NCBI RefSeq assembly: GCF_013373865.1
Contig: NC_050469.1
Span: 13,889,046 to 13,953,045, forward strand
DNA length: 64,000 nt
Direction of reading: 5' to 3'
From: Monomorium pharaonis
Lineage: Eukaryota > Arthropoda > Insecta > Hymenoptera > Formicidae
The notes beneath the pieces are model-generated. The model had not been told where the DNA came from. It did not search any database and saw only the letters and a list, made by a program, of their open reading frames with translations. A program made the translations under genes and the position numbers. The first letter of the stretch is position 1. The number at the start of each line of letters is the position of its first letter. Shown piece after piece: positions 24,301 to 36,100 of the stretch.

Positions 24301-26307
24301 TCATAGAACACGAATATATGCCCTTCGACCTGTTTGTCTTAAGGGCATACTCACGTATTCGCACACATTCGCACACGCATACGCTTTGGCACGTATCCTT
24401 TGTCAACTGAGAATCAAACAATATTCTACATTTGCGGTGTACATATCAAAATGTATTCCGACTTTAATGGTAATTCTATAATATAGTCTATTAAATATAG
24501 CCTATAAATATAGATATATCTTTTCTTCAGTTCAGGATACTCTAAAGAAACATGCATTAATATAAATAATCGTGAGTGTTACGTTAGCAAAGCGATCATT
24601 TATTAGCGATACTTAATATTTTAATCTTAGCACTCTATTAAAAAACTTTGCCTATTATATCGAATTCTGTTATTATTAGGGAGATACACAGAGAGCATAT
24701 CTCAATCATTCAGTAAACTTATAACGGCTTATATACAAGCTCGTTCGTAAAATCAATTAAATCGTGATAAAGATCAAGAAGCAAGAAAATTTTAGATCAG
24801 AGTCAGAAAAAATATGCATGTTAAAAAAGCATTACATAATTTATTTAAAAAATGTTAATTTGAAAGTTATTTAAAGTTAATTGAAAAGAAAAAACATCTC
24901 TCACTAAGATTATAATATTAAATAAAAAATTAGTGAAGAACCAGGGAGAATCACTGTATTTTTAAAGGTAGTATTGCGGGTGATTGAAAAAAGAACGGTA
25001 AATAAATTATTTCGGAAGAAATGGAAATGACGTGGCGTGATAATTGAGATATGCGTCAACTCGACTGAATTAACAAAATCGAAATTGAATGATCGCCAAT
25101 GCAATCGTATCGATCGAATACGTCTGTACGTGATGTCATATATTTCTTTTCTTTTTTTACCGATCTGATAATACTGCTGCGTTGACATTAACTGCCCGTA
25201 ATAATTCGCTTCTATTGTTCGCTACGCGATGCAAAGAGAAAGACATCGCAAAATGCAAATTGCCCCGCCGTTAGCAAGTTATATCTGGCGCAAAAGTTTT
25301 CGCAAAATATAGATACATACTCTCATTTCACATACAGGCGCTACATTTAATAGACGCTTGCATATGCAAATAATTATTGTACTCTTCTGACATAACACTT
25401 TTCCTGCGCAAACCTGTACCACTCGCAGATATACAGGCAGTGCACGGGATGGCTATCACATTATTAACTACTCTGGGTAGAAGATACATAAAATAATATT
25501 AATCCTTTATAGTCGAGTTGAACTCAATTTAGTCTGGTAATAATCCATCGAGTAGTATACTCCAAATATTCGATTCAGTACGGGATAATAAGCGAACTCT
25601 TTTGGAGTCACATTCTTGAATCCTATTTAGATTTCGCCAATTAAATGAGATACTCGCTCATTCAATAATTATTTGGAAATAATGGCCTGTAGTCTAGATT
25701 GTCAACTCACTTTGATCAATAAAAGTGAGTTGAGAATATAAACTATTGATTTCCAGTTAAAATATTTTCACCAATAATTTAGACTGTAAAGGATTCAAGA
25801 ATATTAATAATGAAACAAAAAATAGGTCTTCGGTAAAAGACCGCCTGTGTCATTATATTAAAAAAAAAAAGAAAGAAAAAAAAGAAACAAGACACAGACT
25901 CCAGTAAATGGAGCAAGGGCGGCGAGACTTACGGACTTCCGCGGTTCTCCGGCCAACGATTTCACCCTCGACACATCAATGCACAGCGCGGACACGTCGG
26001 TCTCTGCAAACATAAGGAGAAGACTGCGATGTACACCCCTTTGAGTGCCGTCATTTGGAGGATGCGAGGCGTGATTATATGCATCGCGTTGTGTAACGAC
26101 GAGGATGACAACGGCGGACTCGACCTACGCGAGGATCGATGAAAAGATGCGAGGCGCGCGAGAGGGTGATGACGTCGCAATCCCCAGGTCAATTTTGATT
26201 CGTGCTTCTACCCGCTTCAGTTTTTCTCGCCGAGGACACGGACTCCGAACGTGGAAGGCGTTTCCGGTCGCAGCGGTAAGGGTGGAGGTGAGCTTACCTA
26301 TCGTCAT
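21342..26307 (-). CDS. SLC2-family facilitated sugar transporter (GLUT-like)
   Basis: Twelve-helix major facilitator that moves hexoses across the plasma membrane. Exons, 5' to 3': 26298-26307, 25933-26003, 23298-23429, 22942-23215, 22499-22789, 21926-22332, 21545-21816, 21342-21441; 518 residues, all phases matching. Motifs: GYNIGVMNNPA (end of helix 1), SDRFGRKGALS (loop 2-3), FLIGRVFVGLSGGLATALLP (helix 4), YMTEIAPLKLRGA, PESPKYLY (after helix 6), QQLSGINAVFYYSN (helix 7), GLGPIPFF (helix 10) and YLPETRDRST at the C-terminus. The QLSG and GPIP motifs fit class I/II GLUT proteins rather than trehalose transporters. The first exon codes only MTI plus one base, but its donor fits the next exon exactly. 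An 82-base intron (23216-23297) separates NPAH from LMQTFCNDS, where an uninterrupted reading would change frame. Glucose as substrate is inferred. Confidence 0.92.
22381..22475. repeat. perfect 95-base hairpin in an SLC2 intron
   Basis: Left arm 22381-22426, loop GTA at 22427-22429, right arm 22430-22475: 46 bases pair without a mismatch. It fills more than half of the 166-base intron between exons 5 and 6 (22333-22498). The arm begins AAATATAGATTGTAAAGCGA. The copies have not diverged, so it is young or maintained, or an assembly artefact. Confidence 0.9.
23430..25932 (-). other. SLC2 transporter intron 2
   Basis: A 2.5-kb AT-rich intron. The minus-strand open frame at 24108-24311 has no domain. 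A small hairpin (CAACTCACTT at 25703 facing AAGTGAGTTG at 25723) lies inside longer, weaker inverted arms (ATTCTTGAATCC at 25612 facing GGATTCAAGAAT at 25791), so a degenerate foldback element is likely at about 25.6-25.8 kb. Confidence 0.6.
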
Positions 26308-27021
26308 ACCGCGTGGCCGCGAATGACACCACCGGTGATGACCCGATGTCCGCAGTGGACGGAGACGTCGCAGTTGGTCGCAGCGTACGTTGGGTCAGGT
26401 CAGATCGGGTCAGGTTAGGGTTGGTAGCGCCGCGTCATCTACGTTAACCCCCCGTTCCGGGGGCGGTAATACAATTCGCTCTTACAATCAAGTTCTATTG
26501 ATATTATAGATTTGAACTTTTTTGGGGGGGGTGCGGATCTTTATCCTTATATCAGGACAACCTATTTGCGCAAAGTAAGATTTATAAGATCTCTAACACT
26601 ATACTATTAAATTTATACGCATTTACATAAATTGATAAAATCAATATTTTATTTAATTTTAAAATCAATTTCTGGATTTAGCTATTCTGGACTTTGGTTA
26701 TCCCATTATAAGCGTTGAGATTCTATTTTAATCAATGAAGTACTTGTACAACGTGGTATTGAAACGATTTTAAAGACCAGATCCCAGGAAGAAATAACAA
26801 GTAATAAACGTCTATTAGATATTTGTGACGCTCCATCTAATTTAATAGATCAATTCGATTTACTCTTAAAAACTGAATATTGAAGTAATCTATCGACTTG
26901 AACTTTTGTATAAAATTTACATTTGTTTGTTTACATTAGGATAAATAATAAATATTGTAAATTATTAAAATAGCGCAGTTTTAAAAAAACAAGTATTGAT
27001 TTTGTAACAAATTTAATAAAT

Positions 27022-27206
27022 GATAACAAAAAAATTAATTTACACTCTATAGACGTTGCAATAATTCTAGTTTATGTTATAAAAAGACCATGTGTTTGAT
27101 ATAACTTCAATTTCTGCGTATACGTAAAACACATGTCTTTTTATAGCATAAACTAGGATTATTATTGCAACATTTATAGTGTGTAAATTAATTTTTTTTT
27201 GTTACC
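27022..27206. repeat. 185-bp palindromic element
   Basis: The left end GATAACAAAAAAATTAATTT is the inverse of the right end AAATTAATTTTTTTTTGTTACC. The arms continue through TACACTCTATAGACGTTGCA and AAGACCATGTGTTT with small differences, giving about 70 bases each around a 35-40-base loop. Non-coding, MITE-like. Confidence 0.75.
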
Positions 27207-30165
27207 ATTCAAGTTGTTTTGAGAAATGACGTCAGCCAACTTAAAAAATGTGTTTATTTTTAAATTTATGTAACATATTATTGCATTATTAAATTTCTCG
27301 TCACTTTATAATTTGTGATATTACTTATTCTCGCCTCGATTTAAGGATTACATTTCAAAACTGATGAATATGCAATATTAGTATGAAACCTTACTCTGAT
27401 CACGCGAACTTTGATTTTCGCACATTCTTTCAACGCATGAGTTTTAAATCCCGCTAGATAGATTCGCTAGACATATCCTTGGACGTGAACATGTGTTCTC
27501 CGTTTTGTCTTCTCTTTCTCGTGCTTCTTCTGCGAAGTCCCCAGGCAAGGAAGGCAACTCATATAAGGTCAAGCGATATAGAGAGTGTCCAGAATAAAAG
27601 TTCGAATCTAATTTTTTTTTCTTAAGCTGTTATTCCTTATGCTTTTAACTCAAAACGCTTTTATATGAAAATATGTGAAGTAAAAAAATATTAGAAAAGT
27701 AATTTGTTCTCAAGTGATTAATAAAATCTGAACTTTTCTAAAAAAAAAAAATTCTTTAAACATTAATTTTTAAACAAAATTCGAATAAATTTACGTTTTT
27801 ATTTTTCTCAATAGTGTATTTTATATCCCTTCTCATTACTTTTTTGTAATTAATGTAAATGTAATTTGTACGACTTAAAAGTAATTTAAGTCACACAATT
27901 AGTATTCAAATTTTATTTATTAATACGAAGAGTGCAATGTTTAATTTTATTACAACTGTGTTGTTTTTTAAAACTATACCCTTTTACAATTTGCAATATT
28001 TTTTATTTATTATAATGTAATAAACAAACATTTATTTATTTAAATTATTTAAATTTTACACAAAAAAGTTGAAATAGATAGGTAACTTCAGTAGTTTCTA
28101 AGAATAAATTAAAAAGAAATATATTTAGCTTTTTCAATATTAATTTTATTTTCCTGAACACCCTATACGTCTCATTTTTACGTTCTTATGCGGCGACGCA
28201 TAAATGTATCGTTGGCGTGTTCCGACAAGGCGTGACTTGCGAGTCTATGGAATTTCTGTCGATTCATAATTAATGCTCAGATGCGAGTAAATCCGACGTT
28301 ATAAAACACATGTTGAACCTTATAAATTGTTCAATTATATCGTCATGTGATCTCAATAATCCTTTTAGCATATTTTTTTCTTCACCTTCAGAATCTAAAC
28401 ACATAAACCTGTTATTTTTTATCTCTTACAGATTTTTTTATGATATTTGCTTCAAAAGAAAATAATAAATAATAATTTTTTTAAAAGGTAATAATAATTT
28501 TACCCCTTAATGTGCAAGAACACACTCGATAAAAAAGTATGTGTCTCTTATTTTTATCCATACTTCAATATATCCCAAAGCTTATTAAAATCGAAGAGGG
28601 ACACTTAGTTGTGTTCCTTTGTCAGCTCATTTCTTGTTTTTCTCTCGTTTAACGTTGCCTTTCGCAACTATTTCTTTTTTTCATAACTCAGTATTTTCCT
28701 TCGTCTCTTTTTACTCGCGAAATAAACGAATCTCTATTCTATGGAATGTGATGACTTTTTTGAAAAAACGAGACTTCAAAGAAGAACAAGAAGAAGAAAA
28801 AGAAAAAAATGTGCTCTGAGAAGGAAGTTGAAACGATTATTTAATGACTAATTAAATTATATATAACTGATTTGACGGAGTTTGACCTTCGGATCACGGC
28901 CCGCTGTCATCACGAAGCTGCCGGGGAAGCGGATACGCGGAGAGCCGCGTTGGCGCTCGGTCTTTGCGTCAAAAATTCGCATGAAAATAGAACGTCCTCG
29001 CGCGTGCACGTGGCCCGCAAGACACGCGCAATTGTGACGCGCGCTCGCAGGCCACGAGTGTTCGCCGATCGTGTGCTGCATATCGCGCGTTGATATCGGT
29101 TCCGGCTGTGACAAGGGCGTTTTTCCCATGCGGTGGACTATAGAATTCGAAGGCTTACATTAAGTTTAAACGAGCCCACGTAAAAATAGCAAGCTCAACG
29201 ACAAAACGTGTACACTTGTCGCCCGTAGCCAATGATAATATTTTTATTAAATTTTTTAACATTTTTCTTTCTGTTTTTTGAAAACAAAGCTGCTTGTAAA
29301 AAATAAATTTTACAGTGTAGAATCACTCACATTTTGATCGCTGCACTTTCTATCATTGACGTTTTCATTGCAGTAGAAGCTAAGTAAAATTTGGTTTCAG
29401 TAAAAGAGAATAATTATAATAATTTTAGTATAATACACAAAAAACGATTAACAAAAAAAAATAATAGTATAAACAAATAGTACGAAGTAATTGTAAATGG
29501 TACAAAAGTCTATTACCGATCTTGAACACGCGCCATGTATTTTATACGATTCTTAACAGTATCAGAACGTTTCATAAGGGTCTTTCGAAGGATTCCGGTT
29601 CTCCACGCGATTCGGCTCAATTCCTTATTGCGTTCTTATTTCTTATTTTACACCTCAAACCCGTACCTTGATTCTCGTCCATTGTCCGGCGTGCAGAGGC
29701 AAAGTTTGCTGTGGTCGTGACGCTCGAAGAGGTTTTTAAGAGCGCACCAAGTATCAACCGACGTCGACGTGGACTGCGGTCTGACTAATCACCATCGCGC
29801 CGTTTCTTTCCGCGCGTCTTTCGGCTACCGACGTTGTCGCAGTCGCGTATATTGGACGACGATAGCGATAGGATTAGCCAATATCGCGCCGTCTCGTTAG
29901 TTTTAGGTAACGTTCACACGACAAACGTAGCATAGAAATAGGCGTGCGTTTAAAGAAACGGGAAAATCGTCCTACAGGAAATCTACTCAAACCAGAGCCC
30001 GAAACTAAAATTATCTTTACAAATATCTTTATTTTTTAAAGAAATTTAAAAAATAATTTTAAATAAAAGAAGAAGTAATGAAGAGTCCCATGATGGCACT
30101 AGGAAAATAAGTATCTGTTTTTACATGATACCTTAAGGATTAAATGTCTACAAGCATTTATATTA

Positions 30166-31404
30166 CACTCGGTCCCCAAAAAAGCGGTACAACTCAAAAT
30201 GTAAGAAAAATTTAGGTTCAAATTATATTCAAATCTTTGTATTTTCGCGAAAAATCGTCGTGGAAATACAAACCAAAAAGCATTTGAAAGCTTAAACTCT
30301 CTAGCTTTTGAATCTTTTGATTAAAAAACTTTGAGTTTTGCAACATGACCACTTCTTCTTAAGACAAAGCACAAAAGAAAAATGTTAAAAAATCGTCATC
30401 AAATTTGAACGTGTCCATGGGCCGAAATAAATTTTTTTTACTTAATCTGATAAAACGTTTTTATAAATTGAACTCTTCTCTTTAATTTGCTTTTTTAAAT
30501 TTTTTCTACGACCATTTTTGACTGAGCTATAAACGATAAAAAAATGGCATTCTAAATTTAAACGCTCGTAACTTGGTCAAACATGATCGCATAGAAATTA
30601 CGATAACAGATTCGAAAAGCTAAAAACTTCTACTTTGAGATCCTTTATTCGCTTATTTGATAAAAAAATGTTCTCTTGTTTGAAAATCACCTTAAAGCTA
30701 ACTGTAAAAATTGCATATTTTTCTTTATTTTGAAGATTTGGCGTTACTTTTAAAATAATTGTAATACTTTAAAGATGTCCATGTTTTCTTTAAGTTAAAA
30801 GTATCCTTAAACTATCTAGGGCTTAGAATATTTTTTCCGTCTTAGGACTTGAAATATGCCTTTTTTTCTGTGCGGCGATCATTGACCGAGATGTGAGTGA
30901 TTAAAGGAAAAATCACCTTAAAAGTAAAAATTACAAATTTTTTTTTATTCCTAAAACATGGCACTACTTTATAATTAATCATAGAATCTTTGTTATACCG
31001 CCAACATTAGCATTACCCAAAGCGTATCGCGAGATTTCAAATGTCGTTCATAACTCAGTCAAAAATGATTGTAGGAAAAATTGAAAAAAAAGCAAAGTAA
31101 AGAGAAGAGTTCAATTTACAAAGATCTCTTATTAGATTAAGTAAAAAAATTATTTCAGCCCATGGACACGTTTAAATTTGATAATGATTTTTTAACTTTT
31201 TTCTTTTGTACTTTGTCTTAAGAAAAAGTGGTGATATTGTAAATCTCAAAATTTTTAATCAAAAGATTAAAAAACTAGAGAGTTTAAGCTTTCAAATGTT
31301 TCTCGATTTGTATTTCCACGATCATTTTTCGCAAAGATACAAAGCTTTGAATGTGACTTAAATTTTTCTTACATTTTGAGTGCACCGCATTTTGGGACTG
31401 AGTG
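30166..31404. mobile_element. 1.24-kb foldback element with long terminal inverted repeats and TA flanks
   Basis: The ends are CACTCGGTCCCCAAAA (left) and, inverted, CACTCAGTCCCAAAA (right). Both are flanked by TA (30164-30165 and 31405-31406), the target duplication of Tc1/mariner-type transposons. The terminal inverted repeats run about 360-375 bases each (to about 30540 and from about 31045), with roughly 85-90 percent identity judged by eye. The middle 500 bases hold a diverged direct repeat (the segment near 30690-30760 resembles 30913-30985). No transposase frame is visible, so the element is non-autonomous. The family is inferred from the TA duplication only. Confidence 0.8.
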
Positions 31405-33155
31405 TATTTGATGCAACGTATTGTAACGTCAGAAATGCGTTTTAAACGCTTAGCCGCCTACAACCTTGTAATTAATTGCAAGCTCTGTTTTCATAGCTCA
31501 ACTGTCATAATTAACGATAGTCGCGTTTATACGTGATAATAGAAAATTTACTTCCTCTCTCGAGGACGCGGGAAATTTAAATGAAATCGATGAGAGGGAA
31601 GAAATCGAACGACGTGTCCAGAGAAATCATTTAGCCTCTTTTTTTTTCCTTTATCTTTACTACATACTGATGAAAAATACTTTGTGTATTAGAAGGCGAT
31701 CTTAGAATTGGGATGCAAAAAACCGTTTTCATCGGGAACGTATTAAGATAATATACGACGATCTGTCTATCGTAGATCTGTCGTGTCTTTATGAAAAACG
31801 TTCGTTTCATAGAAAGAGTCAGTTGTGCGAAAATCCAACATAATTATAATTGGAAATGATCGCTGACTTTTACAATTTCCTTTGATCTTTGACTTTTGTC
31901 TGATATCAACATATTTGATATTGCGCAATAAGGAATATTCAAATTTTTGTTTACTATAACCAATAATACGATTCATCACGCAATTTTTTGCAACTTTAAA
32001 TGGAAAACTGTTCAGTTCTCTTTTTTTTCTCTCCTTTGCTTGCAGATTTGTTCTACTTCGCTTCACTTACTTCAATCATGGCCGACGTTACGTGCGAGTA
32101 TTGTGGACATTTGCGAGCATTAGTTCAACAAGTATGCAATCGTACTCATATTTTGGTACAATGATTTATTGATTCAGCAATATGTTTATAAACATTGCAG
32201 CAGTCATAGATAATTTATCTTACTTTAATCTTAATTATTCTTACTTACTTCGACAGTCATATTCTTGATAAATGCATATGGCAGGATTAATTACAAAACA
32301 TTTACGCTAGAACGAGAATCCTAATCTTCACAGATGACATAAAAGCACACACACACACACACGCGCACAGAAGGAAACTTTGTTCGTGATGCATACGAAT
32401 ATTGCTTTCTCTCTCGCTTTTCCTTCTCTCCTACTTCACAAAGCTTTCATTCACGTCATCCGGAAGAGTGTCGTAATATATTGTCGCATTATTAAAACAT
32501 TCGTATGCCGTATAATGGTATTAAAGTATCTTATCTAACGCGAAAAATTTTTATCCGATTTAAACGTCGCGCGAGAATCTTACATAATCGATCGAAAATT
32601 TCCAGTGAGCCACTGGCGCTATTTCGTTTGCTTTATCCATATTATGATGGATGATTGAACGACATACAATGGAGTCTAACGTATCACCTGTGTTAATACA
32701 GTCTCTGGATGGAAGAAGCGCACGATCATCGATAAGATGACACACTCGAGATGATACTATTCGCAGCATTCCTATGTTGCTTTTACAGAAGGCGTTTGTT
32801 GTAAATGCAATATCTTTTATCTGTATTGAGCAATTTGCGTAACTTAACGATATATTTCATGTTAACTCTTTACTCGGCAGAAGAGTTTAAGATATCTCTG
32901 GTATAACAATCGAACGGAAGAGCAGCCGATCCTCGTACGTCGTTTTTTCAACTAAACTAACTAAATTATTAAATTGTAATATTTATATATTTAGCGAAAA
33001 AGAGCGTTGATAAGAGAGATTTGGCCGCGATGGCAAATACATAAAGATAAGAAATAAAATTGCGTTGCCGAATAAAGAGTCGAGTTCATATGAGCGATAA
33101 GAAGACTCGAACGCACGCGTTATCGTCCTTTCGTTTGCATTGCAATTTTCGCAGT

Positions 33156-36100
33156 TCAAGTGCAATCTGTCGGGTGACCGTGCCCTTTTCCGAGTCCGCG
33201 ATTCAGTGCCGTCAGGAGTGGATACCTTCCGCATTCGCACAGGCCCTTGAAGTCGTCCAGGTCCATGGACCAGATCATTCCGCCGCCGAGATTCAGCTCC
33301 TTTATCAGTTCAGCCTGAGAATAAATAATAGAAATGAACAAGTAGTTAAGAAGTTAAAAGTTAAATAATAATTGTCAAATAAATTAATTTTCAACTTTAC
33401 ACTAGTTATTATTAAAACACACAAATTTTGAGTTATTAACTTTCTTTCCAAGTTTATCTATGTAAATTTATCTATGTAAACAAAAAAAATTTTTAGATAA
33501 AGAATATTTCTGTTATTTCATATAAGTTTCATTTATAAATAAAATATTAAATTTATTTAATGACCCATGTTATAAAGTTTAGAGTAACCTGACTTTACAA
33601 ATTAAAATTACAGCTTTCTAATTTCATATAAATAATACTTTTCAAAATAAACTTTTGATTTAATTTAATTTTAGCGTAACTTTTAACTGAGTTTTTTGTT
33701 TATGTAACTTTTAATTTAATGTAACTATTAATTTCAATTTAGTTTAATTAACAAATATCAATTTATTCAAATAAACAAATACGGTTAAGCGAATGAGAGT
33801 TCTTGAATGCCAATGTTTCAAGATTGCAAAATTACCAAGTTGTATTCTTGATTGTTACGAGTTTACGATTGCGTGTACAGAATGAATCACGCGTTTGTAC
33901 AAATCGTTTGTTACACAGATGAAGCGTACGTTGTATACGTCTGAACGCAAATAACAATGTGATTCTTATGTATGGGTTACATATATACCTTTTTCGCTAC
34001 ATTGGATACATCGTCGTAGCTGACCCATTGATCATGTTTCGACGCGTATGGTCCCACGCGACCCTTTGGATCCTTCGTCACGGACCAGCCGTCATTCTTC
34101 ACGTTATCGCATATCTGCATAGCGATATTAAAGAGTGAAATATTTAACGCGTATTGTCGCGATTTGATTTATACATAGTCGCTCGCTCTTACCTCGTGAT
34201 AAGCTAGGAAACCAGCTGATTTCGTCAACTTTCCAGGTTCTCCGGGTCCAGATGCTTTCGACCGGAAGCCCGGCTGCGAAAGCCCAACCTGATTCTGCGA
34301 TTCCTCGGACAAGGTGAAGCTTGACCCGTAGGTGGGTATGCCCATGACGATCATTTCGGCCGGTACACCCTTGCTGATCCAGTACCTCACGGAGAAGTTC
34401 GCGTTCAGGAATGGGCTGATGTCGTTGGGGTGACGGTAGAGCGGTGCGACGTGGCCGGTTTCGCTTCCCCAGCCAGAGTGATAGTCATACGTCACCACGT
34501 TGATCCAATCGACGTATTGTGCTATGAGCGGGATGTTGACGTAGCCCCGGTCGACGACGATCTTGCTGGCCGAGACCGCGATGGATAACAGGAGTTCTCT
34601 AGACCTTAACGCTTCGCTGAGATCTTCGAGAAGTCCGACGAAGTTTTCGCTGTCCTGCTGAGGACCGCGGCTACAATCGCCCTGTCCGACATTTGGTTTT
34701 TAATTGGTTCCTATGATTAGCCTCTTTAATCTTTTATTTGAAATTTATTGATAAACAGCTTAAAAAAGTACAATTTTTAATTTCTTGTTCAGCATACATA
34801 TTAAAATATCTTTTTTGCCTGATCTTTTTCTAAATCAAAAATGCCTTATTTAAATGTTCCTAAACATCTCTGTTATTTTACATTAAAAAAATATAATTGT
34901 TCCGAAAAGAAGAGACGTTATTTCAGTTTACCTGCCAGCAAACAGGAAATTCCCAATCAAGATCCAGTCCATCGAATTCGTACTGCTCGATGATCCTTAC
35001 GACATATTCAGCGAAACTTTTTCTAGTCGATTGCGAACTGTTGGCCAGTCTGCTGTACTTGTCGTCCTTTGAGTCGTTCCACCCACCTAGACCGAGCAAC
35101 ACTTTAACCCCGTTTTTTCTTTTAATTTCCGCCGTTTTGTTGAGAAATCTCCTGTAGACCTCAGCGGAATCATCGATGTTCAAGAGAAACGTTTCTGCGT
35201 CCAGTGTAGCAAAAGCATATACGATGTGTGTGCAGAGCTGCCCGTCGATGTCCTCGGGAGTGAAGCTACCGAAGCTTGTCCGCCTCCAAGCCCAATTCGT
35301 ATAGTAACAAACCACCTTCTTCTCATTTTTTACATCCCTGGCGACTCTAAGTTTCGGCGATAGACTGCTCTACGAAATCAACAGAATAAATTTCGCGATT
35401 TTTTTTTGTTTGCAATGTGCTTCATACTTGTATTAAAATGACCCGCTGATCAAAGATTCGACTTTTATTCATCGCGATACGTACTTGACGTTGAGCATTC
35501 CTGCACTTGGTGTTCTCCGGCCAGTCGCATCGGTCTTCATTCCAGTAGAGTCCAGGTGGACAGGACTGTTCCGAGATCTTACCGAAGTTGCACAGATAAT
35601 ATTTGGTGCAGTCGTCCTTGTGCGGTATGAATAAATGTCCTCCGCAGTCCGCTGCAGGTGGCGGGCTGGCTTCGATTTCGATGGTATCGTCAATATCTGA
35701 TTCAGTCGTCGTTATCGGAATTGATGGTGGAATATATATTGGTTTTTCTGATGTAGTGGGTTCATATATTGGACGTTCGGTGACAGTTGTAGATTCGATA
35801 TCGGCTTGGCTGACGTCGATTACAATCGTGTTTGTACCTATTGATTATAAAAAATGATATCAAAAATGTGAAAAGAGTCATACGAATACATACAGAATAT
35901 TAATATCACACATTTTTCAATATATGGAACCCAAGCGATATGTATTTTTCTATATACGATACAGTATAAGTCAGTTTGAGATATAGTTTGTTTTGAAAAT
36001 TATATTAATAGATTTATACCTTCCGTAATAGGACACAGCGGACCCTTCGGATAGTTTCTCAAAACTCGATTCATTGTCCTCAATAGCGGACTAGGCTCGC

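Larger units (their letters stand above)
26308..33155. other. intergenic, between the SLC2 transporter and chitinase 10
   Basis: 26.3-26.45 kb is GC-rich and is the likely SLC2 promoter. The rest is AT-rich with two inverted-repeat elements (27022-27206 and 30166-31404). A CpG-rich stretch at 28.9-29.1 kb and another at 29.7-29.9 kb could be regulatory. An (AC)n run lies at about 32347-32362. No supported gene. Confidence 0.5.

Noticed and set aside
32078..32164. 28-codon frame starting MADVTCEYCGHLRAL
   Set aside because: A CxxC and a fair start context, but too short, with a weak GTATGC donor and no neighbouring exon.
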